From positions 1-64,000 of the forward strand of contig NZ_QJRJ01000066.1 of NCBI RefSeq assembly GCF_003254625.1: DNA of 64,000 bases, given 5' to 3'. Each line of letters starts with the position of its first letter. The stretch's first letter is position 1. This stretch comes from Flavobacterium ginsenosidimutans. Its GTDB lineage: Bacteria > Bacteroidota > Bacteroidia > Flavobacteriales > Flavobacteriaceae. The notes beneath the pieces were generated by a model, which was not told where the DNA came from, made no database searches, and saw only the letters and a list, made by a program, of their open reading frames with translations. This document shows positions 44,363 through 53,097 of this stretch, piece after piece. The translations under genes were made by a program, and so were the position numbers.

Positions 44363-44370
44363 CAAAATTA
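44363..44370 (-). promoter_or_regulatory. -7 promoter box for the barrel-Kelch-kinase operon
   Basis: TAATTTTG on the minus strand, 17 nt upstream of the ATG at 44345. Confidence 0.6.
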
Positions 44371-44553
44371 GGTGGATGGCCCTCTTAAAAAAAAGAAGAT
44401 ATATATATGACCTGTTTTGATAGACAAAATCCCCCTTTTTAAGGTCGAATTAAAATTTGAGAACGGAATTGATATTGTAGATGAATTTGTGCAGTCTGTA
44501 GCTTAAAAAAGCGTGATAGTATATGTTATAGTGTGTCGCCAGAGTGAGCAATT

Positions 44554-44561
44554 TATATTTG
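44554..44561 (+). promoter_or_regulatory. -7 promoter box for the DUF4270 gene
   Basis: TATATTTG, 15 nt before the ATG at 44577. Confidence 0.62.
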
Positions 44562-44576
44562 CGCAAAAATTAGATT

Positions 44577-45905
44577 ATGCGCAAGTTTATATTGATACTG
44601 CTTTTTGTACTGAGCTTATTTTCATGTGGAACAGATACAGACACGGGTGAATTTACAGTCGGATCAGATTATTTGGCTTTGAGTAATAAAGTGGTCTTAA
44701 TCGATACCGTTACAGTCGATATGTCAACTATAAATTTTGACTCGCTGGCGACTTCAAATAGAAGTAGAATTTTAATTGGAAATTACGATGATCCTATTTT
44801 TGGAAAAGTAAAATCTGATAGTTATTTCCAGCTTTCTACGAGTACTTATGCTTTAACAAGCGTGGGATCAGATACAGAATCTGTAAACTATGTTTTCGAT
44901 TCTATTTCTATGATTCTTAAATACGATCGTTATTATTATGGAGATACCACAAGGGTACAGACATTTAATATTCATAGATTAACTCAAAGGGTTAAGCCAA
45001 ACACAGAAGATGATAATTTCTATAATAATTCAACTTTGAGTTATAGCCCAGAAAGCCTTGGGACAATCTCATATAGACCCAGACCATTACAGAAAGATTC
45101 TATAAATATCCAAATGAGTAAGGAATTTGGAGAGGCACTTTTTTTAAAAATCAAAAAAAGAGAAATTACAGACTATGATAGTTTTACAGAATATTTAAAA
45201 GGATTAGTGCTTGTACCTGACACCGGAAATTCTTCAAGTGCTATTGGTTTTAGTGTTTCAACAAGTAAAGTGCGATTGTACTATTCAAAATATCAGGCAG
45301 ATGATGAAGCGGATTCTTATATTCTCGACTTTCAGATTTTAGATGCCACAAAACAGTTTAATTCTATATCGTCAGATAAAACGGGTACAATCCTTCAAAG
45401 TCTCCCCATTTCGACCAGTAAATTATCCAGTACATTAACAAACAATCAAGGATATATTCAGTCTGGAACTGGAGTGGCTTGTCGAGTCGATTTTCCAAAT
45501 ATAAAGCAGTTTAAAAATATTTCCACTAATGGAGCTATTGTCGATGCAGAATTGATTTTGAAACCCGTCAATAATTCTTATTCAGAAAAATATCCTTTAG
45601 CAGATTCTCTCACTGTTTATGTTGGAGATAATTTAAATCGAATAAGCGGTTCGCTGGTAAATTCAGCTGGTACTGCGGTTTATGGTAAATTGAGTCAAAA
45701 GAGCGACGAGTTTAATGAAAATGTCGGCTATTCTGTTTCCATTGGAGCCTTTCTGCAGAAAGAAATGCTAAAGGAATCTGATTCGAGGTCATCACTTATT
45801 TTAACCTTACCAGGAATTGCACAGTCTGTTAACCGACTAGTTTTGGGAGACCAAAAGCATTTGAACAATAAAATTCAGCTGAAAATTTATTACATCTCTT
45901 ATTAA
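44577..45905 (+). CDS. DUF4270 lipoprotein
   Basis: 442 residues; lipobox Cys at 17 ('VLSLFSCGTD'). DUF4270 is recognised from the N-terminal pattern 'IDTVTVDMSTINFDSL' and 'LIGNYDDPIFGKVKSDSYFQ', with beta-rich sequence to the end. Known only as a common Bacteroidota lipoprotein family of unknown function. Divergent from the Kelch/kinase operon and overlapping the next barrel gene by one base, so the two are coupled. Confidence 0.9.
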   Translation: MRKFILILLFVLSLFSCGTDTDTGEFTVGSDYLALSNKVVLIDTVTVDMSTINFDSLATSNRSRILIGNYDDPIFGKVKSDSYFQLSTSTYALTSVGSDTESVNYVFDSISMILKYDRYYYGDTTRVQTFNIHRLTQRVKPNTEDDNFYNNSTLSYSPESLGTISYRPRPLQKDSINIQMSKEFGEALFLKIKKREITDYDSFTEYLKGLVLVPDTGNSSSAIGFSVSTSKVRLYYSKYQADDEADSYILDFQILDATKQFNSISSDKTGTILQSLPISTSKLSSTLTNNQGYIQSGTGVACRVDFPNIKQFKNISTNGAIVDAELILKPVNNSYSEKYPLADSLTVYVGDNLNRISGSLVNSAGTAVYGKLSQKSDEFNENVGYSVSIGAFLQKEMLKESDSRSSLILTLPGIAQSVNRLVLGDQKHLNNKIQLKIYYISY

Positions 45906-47140
45906 TGAAAAATAAAATTGTTTTATGGAGCTGCTTCCTATTAATGTCGCTGACTTCGTTTTCTCAAAGTATTTCTAGTTCGCCATATTCACTGTATGGC
46001 GTCGGAAGTTTATATGATTCAGATTTTGGTTATCTGCCTTCAATAGGTTCTTCAGGAATTGCTTTGCCATCAGATACTTTTATCAATAATTTGAACCCGG
46101 CATCGCTTGGGTTTATGTATCAAAATCACTTTCTTTTTGATATTGGAGGAAAAGCCATTTCTACGACTTATCAAAGTAGTTCTCGAACAGAAAAACGAAA
46201 TAATTTCCAGTTTTCTCATTTGGCTTTTGCATTTCCAGTAACTAAAAATTCAGGTTTTAGTTTATCGCTTCGTCCATATTCTAGTTCTGTTTTTAAAATT
46301 TCGAATTTAAAACTGCCAATTGCAGATAGTCAGGAGTATTATTATGTAAGCGCAGAAGGATCGGGTGGATTAAACAATTTAGATTTCTCATACGGATATA
46401 GATTAGGAAAGAAATTGACGCTTGGAGCAACTGCAACCGTACTTTTTGGAAATACGGTTGATGATCGTGCTTTTTTGGTTTCAAACGCAATTACAACCAT
46501 AAGCAAAACAACTGATTACAGCGGAGTTCGTGCAACATTAGGAGCGCAATTTAAAGTAGATTCGACTTTTACAGTAGGAACAACATTTAAAGTTCCTGCG
46601 AAAATAAATGCATCAAAAGTACAGTCTGTAACGAGTATTGCAGACGAAGTTCAATCGTCTATTGAAACAGATGTAGCTTCAGACGTTGACGATTATTACA
46701 TGCCTCTCGAAATAGGATTTGGAGCTAGTAAACGCTTTAAAAATAATCTGAATGTGACTTTAGATTACGAAAAGAGTTTTTGGGGAAGTACAAATCAGTC
46801 TGAACTTTATGGAGAATTTGTAAATCAGGATCGTTTTGCTCTTGGATTTACCTACAGTTCAAAAAAGAATGCACGAAAATATTGGGATAGAATAGGGTAT
46901 GCTGCAGGAGTAAATTATGATACAGGTTATCTTGAAGTAGATAGTCACCGAGTTAATAATGCCTCATTCTCAGTCGGACTTAATTTGCCAATTGAAAATA
47001 CATTTTCATCTCTTAATATTTCCTATTCTTACGGGCAGAAGGGTAGAATTGCAAATGATTTAATAAAGGAAAATTACCATAAAATATCACTCAATTTATC
47101 GTTGGACGGAATTTGGTTCGTCAAGCGAAAAATTGAATAA
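45905..47140 (+). CDS. Predicted outer-membrane barrel paired with DUF4270
   Basis: 411 residues with a signal peptide ending 'LTSFSQ'. 'SSPYSLYGVGSLYDSDFGYLP' and 'GSSGIALPSDTFINNLNPASLGF' (in pieces) resemble FadL/OMPP1-like N-termini of Bacteroidota, followed by many aromatic strands. I infer an outer-membrane channel or scaffold; no assigned substrate. The ATG overlaps the DUF4270 stop by one base. It ends only 4 bp from the convergent murI stop without a visible terminator. Confidence 0.85.
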   Translation: MKNKIVLWSCFLLMSLTSFSQSISSSPYSLYGVGSLYDSDFGYLPSIGSSGIALPSDTFINNLNPASLGFMYQNHFLFDIGGKAISTTYQSSSRTEKRNNFQFSHLAFAFPVTKNSGFSLSLRPYSSSVFKISNLKLPIADSQEYYYVSAEGSGGLNNLDFSYGYRLGKKLTLGATATVLFGNTVDDRAFLVSNAITTISKTTDYSGVRATLGAQFKVDSTFTVGTTFKVPAKINASKVQSVTSIADEVQSSIETDVASDVDDYYMPLEIGFGASKRFKNNLNVTLDYEKSFWGSTNQSELYGEFVNQDRFALGFTYSSKKNARKYWDRIGYAAGVNYDTGYLEVDSHRVNNASFSVGLNLPIENTFSSLNISYSYGQKGRIANDLIKENYHKISLNLSLDGIWFVKRKIE

Positions 47141-47144
47141 AACT

Positions 47145-47921
47145 CTAAAAGTCTTTTTTGATTACGGGATATTTGTATTCTAAAATAGACTCTAAGACTT
47201 TAGGGTCAGAGTTAACATAAAATATAGGATCGTTATCTGTACTTTCAGAAAAACCTACCTTATCTTGAAGCAGATTTTTAGTCTGACGAGCAACAGCTTC
47301 TCCTGAATCTATTATTTTAATATGATCTGGGAGAATTTTTTTTATCTGAGGAATTAGATAAGGATAATGGCTGCATCCTAAAACCAAATAATCAATATTA
47401 GCTTCGATCATTGGCTGAAGGTAAGATTCTAATAATTGTGTCATTTCTGGTGAATACAAATTGCCATCTTCGATAAGCTGCACAAGTCCGTAGCCTACCT
47501 GTTCAATGATTTTGGTATTCTGAAACATTTCGGCAGTTTTATTAAACAGCTCACTATTTAGGGTTCCTTTTGTTGCAAGAATTCCAATTACTTGTGTTTG
47601 AGAATTGTTTGCTGCAGGTTTAATTGCAGGTTCAATTCCAACAAACGGAACATCATAATCTGCACGAAGTTCAAAGATTGCATTTGTTGTTGCAGTATTG
47701 CAGGCAACAACGATTAATTTGCAATTATTCTCGAGTAAAAACTCTACATTTTTTTTGCTTAAAGCAACAATTTCCTCTTTACTTTTCTGACCATAAGGTG
47801 CATTTTTGCTGTCAGCAAGATAAATGGTTTTTTCGTTTGGAAGAAGATCATGAATAGCGCTCCAAATTGAAGTTCCGCCAATACCAGAATCAAAAACGCC
47901 TATAGGATTGTTGTTTGTCAT
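47145..47921 (-). CDS. murI: Glutamate racemase
   Basis: 258 residues with D11 ('GVFDSGIGGTSIW'), catalytic C74 ('VVACNTATTNA') and C183 ('LGCSHYPYLI'). It interconverts L- and D-glutamate for peptidoglycan synthesis in the cytoplasm. The ATG is 4 nt after a TAAATTTG box, implying a leaderless or nearly leaderless mRNA. It has its own promoter and is separated from the OmpH genes by a terminator. Confidence 0.97.
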   Translation of the reverse strand: MTNNNPIGVFDSGIGGTSIWSAIHDLLPNEKTIYLADSKNAPYGQKSKEEIVALSKKNVEFLLENNCKLIVVACNTATTNAIFELRADYDVPFVGIEPAIKPAANNSQTQVIGILATKGTLNSELFNKTAEMFQNTKIIEQVGYGLVQLIEDGNLYSPEMTQLLESYLQPMIEANIDYLVLGCSHYPYLIPQIKKILPDHIKIIDSGEAVARQTKNLLQDKVGFSESTDNDPIFYVNSDPKVLESILEYKYPVIKKDF

Positions 47922-47925
47922 AAAG

Positions 47926-47933
47926 CAAATTTA
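47926..47933 (-). promoter_or_regulatory. -7 promoter box for murI, 4 nt from the ATG
   Basis: TAAATTTG on the minus strand followed by CTTT and ATG. Transcription should begin at or next to the start codon. Confidence 0.62.
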
Positions 47934-48010
47934 ATATTTTTTGAGTATAAATTGTTACTCTAAGTTAAGTCAAATCTAGAAAAAATACCAACGATTAATT
48001 TTAATTTTTT

Positions 48011-48050
48011 GTAAAAAAAAACTGCTCAAATTATATAAATTGAGCAGTTT
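48011..48050 (-). terminator. Intrinsic terminator after the OmpH/Skp genes
   Basis: An 11-bp stem AAACTGCTCAA / TTGAGCAGTTT (48040-48050 with 48019-48029) with a 10-nt loop, followed on the minus strand by a run of T residues. Confidence 0.87.
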
Positions 48051-48070
48051 AATTATAGAGATTTAATTTC

Positions 48071-48574
48071 TTAGAATCCTAAATCTTTTTTAACGTCAGC
48101 AGTGATGTTTGGACCATCAGCTAATAATAAAGTAGAACCATCTAAGATGTATTGGAAACCTTTAGCTTTTCCAACTTTTTGGATAGAAGCTCTAACTTTT
48201 TCCATTAAAGGTTTTACGATATCAGTTTCTTTTTGTTGTAATTCTTTTTGAGCATTGTCTCTGTAATCAACAATTCTCTTTTGCATATCTTGAACCTCTT
48301 TAGAACGCTCACCGTTTACAGCATCAGTTACTGTTGCTGCTTCAGCTTCGTACTTTTTGATTTTTACTTGATATTCGTCAACCATTTTTTTGTATTCAGC
48401 ATCATATGTACCACTTAATTTTTGCAGTTGATTTTGAGCATCTAGCATAGCAGGCATTTTCGACATGATCTCGCTTACATCAACATGAGCTACCTTCGCT
48501 TGTGCGTTCATTGTGTTACTTGCTCCTAAAATAAGAATTGCAGCAATTAGTAAAGTTTTGATTTGTTTCATCAT
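48071..48574 (-). CDS. OmpH/Skp family periplasmic chaperone
   Basis: 167 residues with a signal peptide ending 'NTMNAQA'. 'AKVAHVDVSEIMSKMP' begins the Skp/OmpH domain, followed by a Lys/Glu-rich coiled coil (about 45-125) and the terminal 'FQYILDGSTLLLADG'. Skp trimers hold unfolded outer-membrane proteins on their way to BamA. The order bamA-ompH-ompH fits. It is 14 bp after the longer paralogue. Confidence 0.93.
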   Translation of the reverse strand: MMKQIKTLLIAAILILGASNTMNAQAKVAHVDVSEIMSKMPAMLDAQNQLQKLSGTYDAEYKKMVDEYQVKIKKYEAEAATVTDAVNGERSKEVQDMQKRIVDYRDNAQKELQQKETDIVKPLMEKVRASIQKVGKAKGFQYILDGSTLLLADGPNITADVKKDLGF

Positions 48575-48588
48575 TTTTAAAATATTAA

Positions 48589-49632
48589 TTAATTATTGGT
48601 CGTATTTGTTTTTTGCGTTTCGGCCTCTTTTGCTTTTTTAGCCGCTTCTCTTTCTTCTAAAATTTTCTTTCTTTTTTCTTCCAATTCTTTTTTACGTTGT
48701 TCGTAAAGTAATTGTCTTTCTTCAGCTTTCGTCATTGTAGGCTGTTCAGCCGCTGGTGTTTCTCCAGTGCCAGTTGCAGCAGGTGTTGCAGTTTTAGCAG
48801 TAGAGCTTGTTTTTGCAGCATCTGTTGTTGTTGCTGGCGTTTCTGTCGCTGTTTTAGCTGTTCCAGAAACCGTGCCATTTTTTTTAGCTTCTCTTTCAGC
48901 AGCTAAAGCATTTCTTCGGTCTTCGTATTCTTTTTTCTTAGCTTCTTGTTCTAATTTTCTGTCTTGAATTAGTTTCTCTCTAGCCGCCTTCTTTTCGTCA
49001 AGTGCTTTTTGACGATCAGCCATAGCTGGATTTTCGTCAATTGCATTTTCAAGATTTTCTTTCGCTTCTTGTTCTTTTAATTGTTTTTTCGTTAGCTGCT
49101 CGCGTTTCTCTGTACGATTTAAAATCCTTAAAACCTGATCGCTAATGTCAAATCTTTTGTTACTGAAAAGCATTGTAAGATCTGATGATTTGTCAAAAAT
49201 AAAATCATAATTCTTTGCTTCTGCAATATCCTGAACAGCAGTAAAAACCTGATCTTGGATTGGTTTTGCTAATGCTGCTTTCTGCCTCATTAAATTACCA
49301 TCAGATCCAAATTGTTTCTGCTGATAATCCATCATTTCTTGCTCCAGAAACTTAATTTCAGTTTCTCTCTCTTCAATTAATTCCTTAGTAAGTAAAGCTT
49401 TTTCTGTTTTTAAACTTTCTTTAAGGTTGTTTATATTTAATTTTTTAGCCTCAACTTCTTGTTTCCACTTTTGAGCTTTTTGCTCTAATTGTGATTTGGC
49501 TTCTTTATAATCGGAAACATTTTCTAAAATATATTCCATGTCGATGTAGCCAATTCTAGTCGTCTTTCCTTGTGCCTGACTTGTATTTGCTACAATCAAG
49601 GCTAAAAATATAAATAAAAATTGTTTTCTCAT
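48589..49632 (-). CDS. Long OmpH/Skp family protein with charged C-terminal tail
   Basis: 347 residues with a signal peptide ending 'ANTSQAQG'. An OmpH/Skp domain fills about 24-180 ('TRIGYIDMEYILENVSDYKEA', in pieces). The remainder is a long Lys/Glu/Arg-rich predicted coiled coil (about 180-260, 290-345) interrupted by an Ala/Thr/Pro-rich spacer (about 255-295). The tail is absent from the 167-residue paralogue. I infer a periplasmic chaperone; the tail may bridge the periplasm or bind partners. Located between bamA and the short ompH. Confidence 0.92.
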   Translation of the reverse strand: MRKQFLFIFLALIVANTSQAQGKTTRIGYIDMEYILENVSDYKEAKSQLEQKAQKWKQEVEAKKLNINNLKESLKTEKALLTKELIEERETEIKFLEQEMMDYQQKQFGSDGNLMRQKAALAKPIQDQVFTAVQDIAEAKNYDFIFDKSSDLTMLFSNKRFDISDQVLRILNRTEKREQLTKKQLKEQEAKENLENAIDENPAMADRQKALDEKKAAREKLIQDRKLEQEAKKKEYEDRRNALAAEREAKKNGTVSGTAKTATETPATTTDAAKTSSTAKTATPAATGTGETPAAEQPTMTKAEERQLLYEQRKKELEEKRKKILEEREAAKKAKEAETQKTNTTNN

Positions 49633-49674
49633 AACATAACTTTATTTGATGATTTTTAACCAAACGTTATTTCT

Positions 49675-52347
49675 TTAAAATTGTTGTCCAATAATAAAGT
49701 GTGTTTCCCAGCCATTAGCTTTTGTTTGTCCAGGAAGAGCGTCAAATCCGTAACCAAAGTCAATACCTAATAATCCAAATGCAGGCATGAATACACGTAA
49801 ACCAGCACCAGCAGAACGATTTAAGTCAAACGGGTTGTAATCTTTGAAAGTTGGATACGATGAACCAGCTTCTAAGAACGTTAATGCATAAATCGAAGCA
49901 GATGCTTTTAATGTAATTGGATAACGTAATTCCATTGAGAATTTGTTATAAATTGTAGCTCCAATTGCATCACCGGCAGCGTTTACTGGAGTTAAAGAGT
50001 TGTTTGGATAACCTCTCAACTGGATAGTTTCTCTACCATCCATAGAGTAGTTTGCCATACCATCACCACCTAAGTAAAAACGCTCAAACGGAATTACACC
50101 TCTTTCTTGGTTGTAAGCTCCTAAGAAACCAAATTCTGTAAGTGTTCTTAATACTAATTTTCCATAAACTTTAGTATACCAATCTCCTTTGAATTTAACT
50201 TTATAGTACTCTAACCAATTGTATTTTTTCTGATCGACTTTTGCTACATCTGTATCTGCACTTCCATAATCAGAACCAACACTTACATAACCAGTTGTTC
50301 CGTTTACTGTCTCTGTTTTAACATAATCACCATTGTTAAGTGGTTTTCCGTCTACACCACTTCCTGATGTTCCAGTGTATTGTGTTTTGTATTCTTTTTG
50401 ATTTTTTAAATCACCATAATCAATTCCATTAAACAATGAATAAGGTGGTGTAACTTTCGCAGAGATACTAAACTCAGAACCGTAAGTTGGGAATATCGGG
50501 TTTACCCCTTTATTACTTCTTGAAAGTCCGATAGTATAAGCTAAGTTTCTTGATGCACCGTTACCAAAAGTAAATAAACCTGTATTATAATTGTTCAAAT
50601 CATAGTGCTGATAACTCACAGATTGTGATAACACAAAGTAGTCATCTGGCACAGTTAATCTTTTTGCTAAACCAACTTGGACTGTAAAAATATTAAAACT
50701 TTTGCTTCTATCAACAGTTCGGGTGATATAATTGTTAAGAAATTGCTTACTATATGAAATAGATGAACTAAACTGTACAGGTTTCTTTCCTCCAAACCAA
50801 GGTTCTGAGAAAGATAAACTATACGTTTGGAAGTATGTACTTCCTTGTAAACGAAGCGCAACTTTTTGTCCATCTCCCATTGGTAAAGGCTTGTAAGCTT
50901 CTTTGTCAAATAATTTTCGAGCAGAGAAGTTGTTAAACGAAAGCCCTAAAGTTCCAATGAAACCTCCACCGCCGTAACCTCCTTGAAGTTCGACCTGGCT
51001 AGATCCTTTTTCTACAACATTATATTCAATATCAACAGTTCCAGCTCCAGCATCTACGTTCTTAAATTTAGGATCAATTGCCTCAGGATCAAAGAAACCT
51101 AATTGTCCGATCTCACGGATAGTTCTCACTAACTGCTCTTTACTGTATTTTTCTCCCGGTTTTGTTCTTAACTCACGATAGATAACATGGTCGTTTGTTT
51201 TGTCGTTTCCAACAACAGTAATTTTATTAAAATATGCAATTGGACCTTCTGTAACTCTAATTTCAAAATCGATTGTATCGTTAACCGTTTTTACCTCTAC
51301 AGCGTTAATATTCGAGAATAAATAACCGTTGTTTTGGTATAAATTGGTAATGTCTTCTGCGTCTGGTTTTGTCTTATCAGCAATTCTTTTTTCTAATAAA
51401 ACTCCATTATAAGTTTCTCCTTTTTTGATTCCTAAATAGCTGTTTAAAAGGCGATCTGAATAAACTGTGTTACCTAAGAATTTAATGTTTCCAAAGTAGT
51501 ATTTATTTCCTTCTTCTACATTAATCTTAATCGCAAGAGTGTTTTTTTGTTTGTTGTATTTTACTGAATCATAGATAATTCGGGCATCACGATATCCTTT
51601 TTCTTTGTAGGTTGCGATTACTTTTTCTAAGTCAGTTTTGTATTTTTCTGGGATAAATTTAGACGCTTTAAAAACTCGGATAAAGTTTTTCTGCTTTGTG
51701 TCTTTCATTGCAGCACGCAATTGATTTCCTGTAAGTTGTTTGTTTCCAATGAAATCAATGTTGCTGATTTTTACTTTATCTCCTTTGTCTATCCTGACAA
51801 GCATATTAACTTGGTGACCGTTAATAGTGTCTGGAGTATTTGTTATAGTAACTTTTGTGTTATAAAAACCTTCTTTTTTGTATTTGTTTTCAATATAATT
51901 TTTCGTGGTCGTAATTAAGTTTTCATTGACAATCTTGTTCTTTGTCAAGTTATTATCTTTAATTAAACCTTCAACTTTGCTCTTTTTAACTCCAACGAAT
52001 TTAACTTCGTTTAATTTAGGAAGCTCTACGATATCAAGATCTAAATAAATACTATCATTTTCTATTTTGTTAACATAGAAAGCGATCTCATCAAAAAGAC
52101 CTAGTTTGCCTAATTTTTTAATTGCGCTACTGATTTCTTCTCCAGGAACAGTGATTTCCTGTCCTTTTTGAAGGCCTGAAAAGGTTACAACAGTCTGTTC
52201 ATTGAAGCTTATTTTACCAACAACAGAAACTTTGGCTAGAATATATTTTTTCCCTTGATCAAAAGGAACTCTTTCTTGTGCTTTAATTTGTGAAAAACTA
52301 CCCAAAAGTAATAGGGTAAGGACTATTTGTATTTTTTTTTGCAACAC
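49675..52347 (-). CDS. bamA: Outer-membrane assembly factor BamA
   Basis: 890 residues from GTG at 52347 (TTG at 52344 is equally possible). The start lies 8 nt after the uppS stop and gives a signal peptide ending 'FSQIKAQ'. Several POTRA domains (about 30-400) precede the Bam barrel, with the conserved 'VRGYPNNSL'-like loop present as 'QLRGYPNNSLTP' and a C-terminal aromatic strand 'FIIGQQF'. BamA inserts barrel proteins into the outer membrane. Upstream in-frame codons overlap uppS and are unlikely as start. It is part of the uppS-bamA-ompH-ompH operon. Confidence 0.95.
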   Translation of the reverse strand: MLQKKIQIVLTLLLLGSFSQIKAQERVPFDQGKKYILAKVSVVGKISFNEQTVVTFSGLQKGQEITVPGEEISSAIKKLGKLGLFDEIAFYVNKIENDSIYLDLDIVELPKLNEVKFVGVKKSKVEGLIKDNNLTKNKIVNENLITTTKNYIENKYKKEGFYNTKVTITNTPDTINGHQVNMLVRIDKGDKVKISNIDFIGNKQLTGNQLRAAMKDTKQKNFIRVFKASKFIPEKYKTDLEKVIATYKEKGYRDARIIYDSVKYNKQKNTLAIKINVEEGNKYYFGNIKFLGNTVYSDRLLNSYLGIKKGETYNGVLLEKRIADKTKPDAEDITNLYQNNGYLFSNINAVEVKTVNDTIDFEIRVTEGPIAYFNKITVVGNDKTNDHVIYRELRTKPGEKYSKEQLVRTIREIGQLGFFDPEAIDPKFKNVDAGAGTVDIEYNVVEKGSSQVELQGGYGGGGFIGTLGLSFNNFSARKLFDKEAYKPLPMGDGQKVALRLQGSTYFQTYSLSFSEPWFGGKKPVQFSSSISYSKQFLNNYITRTVDRSKSFNIFTVQVGLAKRLTVPDDYFVLSQSVSYQHYDLNNYNTGLFTFGNGASRNLAYTIGLSRSNKGVNPIFPTYGSEFSISAKVTPPYSLFNGIDYGDLKNQKEYKTQYTGTSGSGVDGKPLNNGDYVKTETVNGTTGYVSVGSDYGSADTDVAKVDQKKYNWLEYYKVKFKGDWYTKVYGKLVLRTLTEFGFLGAYNQERGVIPFERFYLGGDGMANYSMDGRETIQLRGYPNNSLTPVNAAGDAIGATIYNKFSMELRYPITLKASASIYALTFLEAGSSYPTFKDYNPFDLNRSAGAGLRVFMPAFGLLGIDFGYGFDALPGQTKANGWETHFIIGQQF

Positions 52348-52354
52348 TAAAAAA

Positions 52355-53095
52355 TTATTTAATTTGTTCACTGGTTTTTCCAAATCTACGTTCTCTTTTT
52401 TGATAACTAATAATAGCCTCATATAAATCTTGGTCTTTAAAGTCTGGCCACAAGACATTAGTAAAATACAATTCTGCATAGGCGATCTGCCAAAGCAAAA
52501 AATTACTTATTCTATGTTCTCCACTTGTTCGTATTAATAAATCTACGTCGGGTAAATTTTGCGTGTAAAGATGCTCATTTATAATTGAATCGTCAATAGT
52601 GTCTATTGAAATTATATTATTTTTAACTTTATCACTAATTGACTTAATAGCATTTACCAGTTCCTCTCTAGATCCATAGCTTAAAGCGAGCGTAAGTGTT
52701 AGGCGAGTATTATTTTTGGTTTTGTCCATAACATCCAAAAGTTCTTTTTGGGCTGTTTTTGGTAATTTATCAAGATTTCCAATTGCATTAAGTCTGATAT
52801 TATTTTCTTGAAGGGTAGTAAGCTCTTTTTTTAATGAATTTACCAATATTTTCATCAATGCCTGAACTTCCAGTTTTGGACGATTCCAGTTTTCTGTCGA
52901 AAAAGCATATAGAGTTAAATACTCAATACCCAATTTTGCAGAGGTTTTGATTATTTCTTTTACAGATTTTGTGCCATTTTCGTGGCCAAACGCGCGCAAA
53001 AAGCCTTGTTGTTTTGCCCATCGTCCGTTACCGTCCATGATAATGGCCAAGTGTTTAGGTAAGTTTGTGTGATCTATTGATTCTATTAAATTCAT
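52355..53095 (-). CDS. uppS: Undecaprenyl diphosphate synthase
   Basis: 246 residues from ATG at 53095 (MNLIESIDHTNLPKHL), two bases after the DUF6089 stop. The catalytic D21 is in 'IIMDGNGRWAK'; later motifs 'TLYAFSTENWNRP' and 'DLLIRTSGEHRISNFLLWQ' are in place. It elongates farnesyl diphosphate to the C55 carrier lipid for cell-wall glycans. An upstream in-frame TTG would overlap the DUF6089 gene and is rejected. Confidence 0.97.
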   Translation of the reverse strand: MNLIESIDHTNLPKHLAIIMDGNGRWAKQQGFLRAFGHENGTKSVKEIIKTSAKLGIEYLTLYAFSTENWNRPKLEVQALMKILVNSLKKELTTLQENNIRLNAIGNLDKLPKTAQKELLDVMDKTKNNTRLTLTLALSYGSREELVNAIKSISDKVKNNIISIDTIDDSIINEHLYTQNLPDVDLLIRTSGEHRISNFLLWQIAYAELYFTNVLWPDFKDQDLYEAIISYQKRERRFGKTSEQIK

Positions 53096-53097
53096 TT

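Noticed and set aside
48712..48967. Cys- and Ser-rich plus-strand frames opposite the long OmpH gene
   Set aside because: They arise from the Lys/Glu/Arg-rich tail read on the other strand.
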